NCBI GenBank assembly: GCA_963978905.1 | Contig: OZ022256.1 | Span: forward strand, 4,137,501 to 4,201,500 | DNA length: 64,000 nt | Reading direction: 5' to 3' | Source: Trichostrongylus colubriformis | Taxonomy: Eukaryota > Nematoda > Chromadorea > Rhabditida > Trichostrongylidae | Part shown: piece after piece, positions 59,401 through 64,000 of the stretch | Layout of the letters: each line of letters starts with the position of its first letter | Position numbering within the stretch: the first letter of the stretch is position 1 | Position numbers and translations under genes: made by a program | Notes under the pieces: generated by a model | What the model was told of the DNA's origin: nothing | The model's database searches: none | Seen by the model: the letters and a program-made list of their open reading frames with translations, nothing else

Positions 59401-61066
59401 TATTTTTGGCAATTCAGAATCAATCCGTCCTTTTATATAACAGGCAACTTTAGCCAGGTAGACTGTCTAGCATACCCAAGGGGAAATCGCTCATCAAAGG
59501 ATAGATCTGCGTGGGCGTAAAAGGCCAAATTCTCAACTGACTGGTGATATCCAGTTGCGGAAACATACCTAGCGACTGAGGGTGTGTACTCTTATGTCAC
59601 GATTTCGCCCGCGGCATGTCGCAAGCGAAGCAATGCGGACGAGCTAGAAACGCTATGTTGTTGGATCCCAAAGCGATTACAACTCAACTGCCTAGAATAA
59701 CCGTGTAATCGTTCTGGACCCAACTACCGCGGCGCGCATAGCTCGCACCAACTGTGTCGCATGTCGCTCGTCGTCGTGTGAAATCCTGACATAAGGGTAT
59801 ACACCCAGCGACTGAAGTGCGATCCGCGCGACCGCACGCAAGCCGCAAAGTAACATCTCGATCAATACTGTGAAGAAAATACGTTGACTATGAGAATATA
59901 AAAGTATTCAAGAGAGAGCTTGGGCTACGGTCTGCGCGCTGTAACGAAACATGGAGTATAGACGCAATCTAAGAGTCTCATTTTAACCACTGCTGCAGTA
60001 ACACCAGCCATTTCCAGGAAACAGTAATCGTAGCAGAGCTGATCTGCTGTGCATCAATTCTCCTTGGTCTCTTATTCGGACCAAAAATCTACATCCTACT
60101 TTCATACGAGCCGGTAGTCGTCGAATATAAAGAAAATCAAGCAAACAAAAACATGGCATTATTCGAAAAAGGTACGTCTTATTCTGAGAAGACGCTCACG
60201 TAGCTATGAGGCTCACTTATATTTGCCTTCAGATGACGATTTGCCATCGATACGTGCTATTTCACCAGCCAGCAGTAGCGGATCATCTACCCGTACCACA
60301 ATGTCGGGTCAAAGTGTTCATGTGCTCACCGGAAATAACCATCAAGATCATGAGGTAAGTTTCTTCTTCTCCTCCCTCCTAAAAGTCACCTCAACTACCT
60401 TCTCTTGAGTCACCCGTCTTCCACACCGTCATGAGGAAAAAGACCAAACTTCGACGAGCACATAGTGGACACGAAATGCAAGTGAGTGATTACATTGCAT
60501 CTTGTTAGCTATTACACTTCACTTCCTCCACCGTTGTTCATGCCTCAATATCAAGGGGCGTGGTCTGTGAGGTGGGCGGGGTCTACAAAAAAGGCCTTAG
60601 ATCTTATGTGAAAAATTTTGGAGGGCGAGGACGGCTCCAAATCTACGAGGACGTCACTGCATATGGAAAGAGAGGTCTAGAAATCACGGGTGTGTGCACT
60701 TACGACAAATTTTCGCGCGGCCGCGCGCGTTGAGCGGCTCGGCCGGTGCGAGTACCGGTGGCAGGGCATGGCAGCCCTCAAGCGAGGCAGTGTGGCATGT
60801 GTGGAAGTGAAGAGGTGACGCCGCAACGCCCTGCGGGCTCCCAAGGGCAATCGATTCTGCAAGTCATACTGATGGCGCCGCGAATACGACGCCGCGAAGC
60901 GACTTTTTGTCATAAGTGCACACACCCAGAAATTACAGCTTGGAGTAACAAAAGAATAATCGGTTTTTTTCAGATCCGAACACATTTAGACGTGCCTGTC
61001 GTCCATGCTCAGTCCGCAAGACCTACTCCACCCCCTGGTTTGAGAAGACCCACGATCATACAGTAA
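38334..61066 (+). CDS. Class C GPCR with two tandem Venus-flytrap domains (metabotropic-glutamate-receptor-like orphan)
   Basis: The model has 29 exons: 38334-38453, 45696-45834, 45901-46029, 49209-49386, 49445-49516, 50397-50526, 50915-51043, 51098-51211, 51272-51429, 51493-51611, 53642-53868, 53922-54050, 54343-54744, 54799-54936, 54991-55149, 55640-55817, 55874-55947, 56575-56707, 56772-56920, 56975-57088, 57151-57259, 57696-57817, 58701-58888, 58942-59113, 59171-59263, 60018-60171, 60233-60354, 60410-60481, 60974-61066. All phases agree, giving 1371 residues and TAA. Order: signal peptide, flytrap 1 (about 41-465), Cys mini-linker, flytrap 2 (about 506-920), Cys mini-linker, seven helices (about 1014-1253), tail. 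Class C hallmarks are DTCS and DSCS in the two flytraps and FGPKIYILL at the end of helix 7. It should be a surface receptor coupling an extracellular ligand to G protein; the ligand is unknown. Residual doubts are whether exon 1 joins exon 2 directly and the exon-28 acceptor: an alternative at 60386 adds eight codons but leaves a 31-nt intron. Confidence 0.9.
38676..38939. repeat. Family D MITE (receptor intron 1)
   Basis: The ends GGGTGTGTACACTTATGACA and GTTACAAGTGTACACACCC are inverted. The interior CGACGTCGCACTCGCGGTGC, GGTACCATGGAGGTCC and GCGGCGCCGCTCACCGCGCG matches the copy at 17288. Confidence 0.85.
39535..39717. repeat. Family E MITE (receptor intron 1)
   Basis: The left GGGGGGCAACTCGTTGTATG and right CAGCTAGCTGCCCCTC ends are diverged inverted repeats. 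ACTAACGTGTCA lies inside. Confidence 0.7.
40799..40953. repeat. Family E-like element with three TGACGTGTCA-type palindromes
   Basis: The ends GGGGGGGGGCAGG and CCACCCCCCATCC are inverted. The interior repeats CTGACGTGTCA, CTGACACGTCA and TTGACACGTCA within 80 bp. Confidence 0.72.
42044..42214. repeat. Family C MITE copy (receptor intron 1)
   Basis: The left end is TTAGGCCGCGTTCATACTC and the right end is GAGTATGAACACGACCTTA. The interior GGCGGCAGGGCGTGACTGCG matches the other copies, though a small internal deletion has removed part of the right half. Confidence 0.85.
44818..45240 (-). mobile_element. Possible LINE 3' remnant with TAAA tail
   Basis: The minus strand ends in an AT-rich AATAAATAAATATATAAATA tail at 44841-44818, preceded by unique-looking sequence with no stop-free frame. 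The resemblance to the tail at 25857 is the only evidence, so the call is weak. Confidence 0.3.
46938..47330. repeat. Family B fold-back element (receptor intron, exon 3 to exon 4)
   Basis: The left end AAGGAATCGTGCATGGAAAA and right end TTTTCCGTGCACGACTCCTT are inverted copies. The interior has the GCGGCGGACGACGGGGTGGG motif. It lies in the 3.2-kb intron inside flytrap 1, 1.3 kb from a second copy. Confidence 0.86.
47977..48022. repeat. Short imperfect TCTGACAA/CCTGACAA tandem repeat
   Basis: About five degenerate units of 9-10 bp (AATCTGACAATCTGACATT...) lie in a receptor intron. Confidence 0.75.
48653..49077. repeat. Family B fold-back element (receptor intron, exon 3 to exon 4)
   Basis: This is a full-length copy: the AAAGGAATCATCCACGGAAA left end is inverted as TTTCCGTGGACGATTCCTT at the right. 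CGCATGCAAAGTTTCACACG against CGTGAAACTTTGCATGCGG and the GC-rich arms lie inside. It ends 132 bp before the exon at 49209. Confidence 0.87.
51625..52090 (+). repeat. Family J repeat, copy 1 (receptor intron)
   Basis: It shares a long diverged alignment with 58290-58672: AATATGAAAGTAGGAGTGCT, CTTCTCTCACGCG, AGGTAGACTGCAGAAGGGCG, CAGCCGACCGCG and CAATGCGAGTTTCGCTACA. Both copies lie in introns of the same gene. Confidence 0.78.
53095..53290 (+). repeat. Family A repeat (receptor intron)
   Basis: It has AAAAACGACTGTGTAGATGG, AAGCTCCGCCCACGGTGGGC and an end with CGGACCGAAAATTGTTAATT shared with the copy at 62056. It lies in the intron between the last flytrap 1 exons. Confidence 0.82.
53385..53600 (+). 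repeat. Family A repeat (receptor intron)
   Basis: It contains AAAAACGACCTGTGGGGATA, AGCTCCTCCCATGTTGGGC and GTGTTTCGCGCAC. A perfect 20-bp palindrome, CGCGCACACTAGTGTGCGCG, lies at 53568-53587, followed by AGCCAACTGG. The copy ends 41 bp before the exon at 53642. Confidence 0.85.
53922..56920 (+). other. Receptor ligand module 2 (second Venus flytrap) and second three-Cys linker
   Basis: Exons 12-19 of the 29-exon model encode residues 506-959. The segment restarts the flytrap fold. YLIGLFDLHGG corresponds to the opening strand of module 1, LPMAFIHTVWTFKQRFP to its first helix, and DFGALLVDSCSSGKQAIE (DSCS near 573) repeats the DTCS strand. VSALQGDSQEALKGYF and LRFLNRMHWQFVTVALSE resemble the lobe-1/lobe-2 crossover. 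VEIYEYLQVGN plus DEYAYRTLGNWS (about 910-921) is the typical end of an mGluR flytrap. A short KCQPPMCKC stretch (cysteines about 944, 949, 951) follows. Sequons NIT, NVT and NWS occur. Internal paralogy with module 1 is clear from order of motifs; sequence identity is low. Confidence 0.82.
57360..57545. repeat. Family C-related MITE (receptor intron)
   Basis: The ends AGCATTCATACACTGCGGC and CGCGGAGTATGAACGCTCC are inverted copies of the family C terminus, while the centre is unrelated. It lies in the intron between TM1 and TM2 exons. Confidence 0.65.
58290..58672 (+). repeat. Family J repeat, copy 2 (receptor intron)
   Basis: It contains AATATGGAAGTAGGGATGCT, CTTCTCTCACGCGCCCC, GGGGTAGACTGCAGACGGGC, CAGCCGACCGCGAACG and CAATGCAAGTTTCGCTACA, matching copy 1. 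It ends about 30 bp before the TM3 exon at 58701. Confidence 0.78.
59579..59806. repeat. Family D' MITE (receptor intron)
   Basis: The ends GGGTGTGTACTCTTATGTCA and TGACATAAGGGTATACACCC are inverted repeats. The interior GCGGCATGTCGCAAGCGAAG and GAACGATTACACGG-type sequence matches the copy at 28296. Confidence 0.84.
60233..61066 (+). other. Receptor cytoplasmic tail exons and stop
   Basis: The last three exons encode about 95 residues. They are rich in serine (SPASSSGSS), with a basic patch (MRKKTKLRRAHSGHEMQ) and a proline-rich end PTPPPGLRRPTIIQ before TAA at 61064-61066. There is no canonical class I PDZ end. Exon 60410-60481 uses the acceptor CTTCTCTTGAG; the alternative CCTAAAAG at 60385 would leave an intron of only 31 nt, well below the 53-66 nt seen elsewhere in this gene. 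A 490-nt intron before the last exon holds a fold-back repeat (60688-60927). An AATGAA-type polyadenylation hexamer may lie near 61128, weakly. Confidence 0.75.
60688..60927. repeat. Family D MITE carrying a family C-like centre (receptor last intron)
   Basis: The ends GGGTGTGTGCACTTACGACA and TGTCATAAGTGCACACACCC are inverted repeats, followed inward by AAATTTTCGCGC. The centre holds GGTGGCAGGGCATGGC-type sequence of family C in rearranged form, so this looks like a nested or chimeric element. It ends 46 bp before the last coding exon. Confidence 0.8.
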
Positions 61067-63433
61067 TCGATAACTTTCAAATGCTCACATTTTACGTACA
61101 CATCTACCCTTTGTACATATCCCCAATGAATACAGCCCCATGTGTGCTGTATTCATGTGACAACTGCGTGCGGCTTGCATCTGGGCGTACACGCCGTAGC
61201 GTGGTTGTTTAACGGGCGTTTCAGTTCTAATTATTCCACTGATAGTATGCATTGGCACTCACTCGCTGTTCACTCATCACACCCATTCACTTCATTTTTT
61301 TAGTAGGTAGCATTGCATTCTCGAGATTATTGTCGTCAGTTTCTTTCTGTACAATCCATGAAAGATTCGCTCAATGTACCTTTTATGGGCATACGTACAT
61401 TTAGTGGAGCTTATGAAGACCAATGTGCAGCCCTATTCCCAGCTTAATCACCCGCCCGAATAGCTAAGAGAGTGAAGTGCCTTAGTCAGATCGGGCACAC
61501 TTGTGTTTTCCTAGATGCATCCACCCAGACGGCTGGAGTGCAGAAGGACGAAGTAGAGCGACTGGATCAGCATCCATGGTGACAACCAACCAGCTTACGT
61601 TTAGGCTGATGGTGATGGAGGTAGAGAGTGGGTAGTTTGAAGAGGGGCGCAAACGATAGCACAAAAGCAGGCGCGACTTAGGCGCGATTTTTAGATGGGG
61701 TTAAAAATTGTGTAATCTGAGGCATTTTAAAACGAATGCAATGTGTATAATCGCGAAAAAAGAATCAACAGCTAATTTTCACCCATCAATTGGAATTATG
61801 CACCATCACAGTCACGAAGTGTAAATCATCATATTCAATCGGAACACAAAAGCAAAGCCATGAAAAATGCTTACCGGACGTGGTTACCGCATCAAAAATC
61901 ACTCGCAAAATCCGATTCGGAGAGGGTGCACCTATAAAATATGACAGAGTTTTCTGCTACATTGATCTACGATTTCAGGGCGTCGACGACTTTGAAAGTG
62001 GGGAGGCTTGGAGCACCACAGACTGAGGGATATATGAGGATTTATTCCCTACTATGTATGAAACCCTTCGTCTGTCTGTCCGTCCGTCCGTCACGAAATT
62101 GGGACTATAAGAAAAACGACCTCTGGAGATGGGGACAAGTATGGGATGGGTAGGTCATAGGATAAGAAGTGAAGAGCACAGATGGACCGAGTTAAGCTCC
62201 GCCCACGATGGGCAGAGCGCGCACCGGAACGTTCTGTTTTCGGACCGAAGCTTATTAATTGGGTTCGAATGTGCACCATACACAGCACAGACAAATCAGT
62301 CTACTACACATCAAATGATCGGTCCATATGAGTGGCAAGTTTATCAGAAATAAATACGAGCTATCCGAAATGGAAAATGAACCCTAATAGATAATATAAA
62401 CCATAATGATATTCGATATTCCCCAAAACTAGCTAGACCTCAGAACGGTTATGATTTCAGTGGACCATAATACAACTGAAATTTTGATCACCTCTCGATT
62501 AAGGCCATCCAGTCCGATCAGTGCTATCGCTAGAGACCTCAGATCTTTAAACAAGACGATACCCACGATGAAAGCCGTACTCCACCCACTAGCTCAAGAC
62601 CGTACACCATCTCTGGTCCACCCACTGCTTTTTAATTTCATGAGCGATTTTTTTTCTTCATATCCATCTATGGAAATTAAAGGCAACTATGGAATCCGAG
62701 CGGTATCTGATTCGGAGATTCCTAAACAGAGCAACAACATTGTGGTGAAGCAATATGTTACTTTCGAAGATCCACTACCATCACATACTACAAAAATGGA
62801 ATAAGAAGGTTATACAGCAAGCACGAACAATGAAAGAATCAAAAGATGGGTGATAGCATGGTTGCAATTACAAGTAATATGTGGAAAAGTGGCTATACAA
62901 AATGAAACGCTAAAATATAGAGGAACACTACTGTACAAGCTGTAAACTGTACAAAATCAGAGCAAATAAAAACAATCGAAGCATCAAAGTAAGCGCTATA
63001 AAGAAAGTTATGTAAAATCTTAGTGTTAGCAACATTTTCCTGATAGCTTTAGCACATAGAGAAGAAAGAGAACAGAACAACTCAATAGAAAGTAACTACT
63101 AACTGAACTCAAAGTCACGCACATTATTAACAAATTTTATTGAAAACCAAATCATGAGAATCACTACATTCTCATTTCACACTGCTTTGAAAAACCCTCT
63201 TATCGACAGCAGCTTTGATTTTATACTTCTCTCGAAAAAAATTATCTAAGCTTTTCTCTTCGATGTTGACACTATAGAACGAATTATGAGATTGAGGTGC
63301 AGAGAATTGAGATTCCACGAACAAACTCGTATTTGAAGACTAGAAATGTAGCATCAGGATGATAAATCTCGGCTAATCGCTATCGGATCCTTGCTCTTCA
63401 TCAGGAACATCTTTCACTAGTTCTAGCACATGA
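61067..63433. other. Right flank downstream of the receptor
   Basis: The first few hundred bases are presumably 3'UTR and intergenic DNA. Family A lies at 62056. A + strand frame at 62451-62804 (SRLRPSSPISAIARDLRS) is open for 117 codons but has no recognised domain. No gene could be supported. Confidence 0.45.
62056..62275 (+). repeat. Family A repeat
   Basis: It begins AACCCTTCGTCTGTCTGTCC with a short (CCGT)n run. AAAAACGACCTCTGGAGATG, AAGCTCCGCCCACGATGGGC and CGGACCGAAGCTTATTAATT follow, matching the copies at 11738 and 53095. Confidence 0.83.
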
Positions 63434-64000
63434 CTTACTGCTTTCGGACGACCATCCTCTCCGATGGTACCGGGCTTTACGACGCCTAAATTTTCGATTA
63501 CAAGGGAAGGCAAAAAGGCCCGATCCATGTAATACTTCCTCTGCTACACCAACAGGGGGGGGGGGCATTTTCTAAAATGTTGAACAGAGTTATGTCTTTA
63601 CATGTACAACGTGTCAGTAACGTACCGTAGATATCATACATCAAATACATGTAGTATTTCTATCTATGATATCTACGATACGATATCTATCTATGATATC
63701 TACGATATCTTACTGCTTTCGGACGACCATCCTCTCCGATGGTACCGGGCTTTACGACGCCTAAATTTTCGATTACAAGGGAAGACAAAAAGGCCCGATC
63801 CATGTAATACTTCCTCTGCTACACCAACAGGGGGGGGGCATTTTCTAAAATGTTGAACAGAGTTATGTCTTTACATGTACAACGTGTCAGTAACGTACCG
63901 TAGATATCATACATCAAATACATGTAGTATTTCTATCTATGATATCTACGATACGTTCTCCTCAAGCCAACATTGCTGTTCAACAAGCTGCCCCCCTCCC
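63434..64000. repeat. 275-bp tandem duplication containing family E ends, runs off the window
   Basis: The block 63434-63708 is repeated at 63709-63956 almost base for base: both copies begin CTTACTGCTTTCGGACGACC and contain a poly-G run, GCATTTTCTAAAATG and ATCTATGATATCTACGATAC. The first copy carries one extra ATCTATGATATCTACGATA unit. The window ends at AACAAGCTGCCCCCC, the inverted poly-C terminus, so the second copy belongs to a complete family E element. Confidence 0.9.

Larger units (their letters stand above)
57151..60171 (+). other. Receptor seven-transmembrane domain
   Basis: Seven hydrophobic segments lie in six exons: FVLLALISVLTIIAIAVLVL (TM1), LGISLLVGIIILYVTAYFFV (TM2), VCRLRVVMHGFGYSLCFGVM (TM3), NYWLLLFFIIGVQIAL (TM4), NVYVVILLFLALFINS (TM5), WLFVSSVLCTLIWLGWIMAY (TM6) and TVIVAELICCASILLGLLF (TM7). 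The Cys at the start of TM3 (about 1076) and the Cys in VCTLGKHEF before TM5 (about 1158) are placed to form the conserved class C disulphide. The NYKETKW sequence before TM6 and FGPKIYILL after TM7 are class C signatures nearest to mGluR/calcium-sensor-like receptors and unlike GABA-B receptors, which end with a different PK motif. Family assignment is from memory of motifs. Confidence 0.87.

Noticed and set aside
60386..60409. Extra eight codons at the start of the penultimate receptor exon
   Set aside because: Using the acceptor at 60385 leaves a 31-nt intron, whereas the other short introns in this gene are 53-66 nt; the in-frame acceptor at 60409 gives 55 nt.
63602..63856. Frame rich in SIYDIYD repeats
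   Set aside because: It is the translation of the ATCTATGATATCTACGATA short tandem repeat.

Overview
The window looks like nuclear DNA of a nematode, probably a clade V/strongylid-type parasite (inference). Genes are split into many short exons. Nearly all short introns are 53-66 nt, with TTTCAG/TTTTCAG acceptors and GTAAGT/GTGAGT donors. A TTTCAG sits 20 nt before a start codon, as expected for spliced-leader trans-splicing. The gene-poor DNA is packed with fold-back (MITE-like) repeats. I see no bacterial-type operons, tRNA, rRNA or CRISPR.

Two protein genes are well supported, both on the + strand. (1) At the left edge (726-3633) are the last five visible exons of an MFSD5-type (molybdate-anion transporter-like) major facilitator gene; its 5' half lies outside the window or was not recognised. 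(2) From 38334 to 61066 runs a complete class C G-protein-coupled receptor gene of 29 exons. I assembled it by hand, and every splice phase closes to a 1371-codon frame ending in TAA. It has a signal-peptide exon, a 7.2-kb first intron, TWO consecutive Venus-flytrap (periplasmic-binding-protein-like) ligand modules, a seven-helix domain and a cytoplasmic tail. Each ligand module is followed by a three-cysteine mini-linker in place of the usual nine-cysteine domain. This tandem-flytrap receptor is the most interesting object here.

The roughly 35 kb between the two genes (3634-38310), the receptor introns, and the right flank (61067-64000) are mostly transposon debris. There is a Tc1-type element with double-ended (IR/DR) termini (8869-10436) and a related near-perfect palindromic MITE (11508-11727). 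Dispersed fold-back families (called A to J below) recur up to eight times each. One has poly-G termini. Others are a 1.4-kb inverted repeat (19209-20595), LINE-like tails and local tandem duplications. A handful of open, coding-looking fragments lie in this interval; they match no family I recognise and are listed at low confidence.

The two real genes have no visible functional link. Many repeat copies sit inside receptor introns, which accounts for the gene's 23-kb length against only 4.1 kb of coding sequence.
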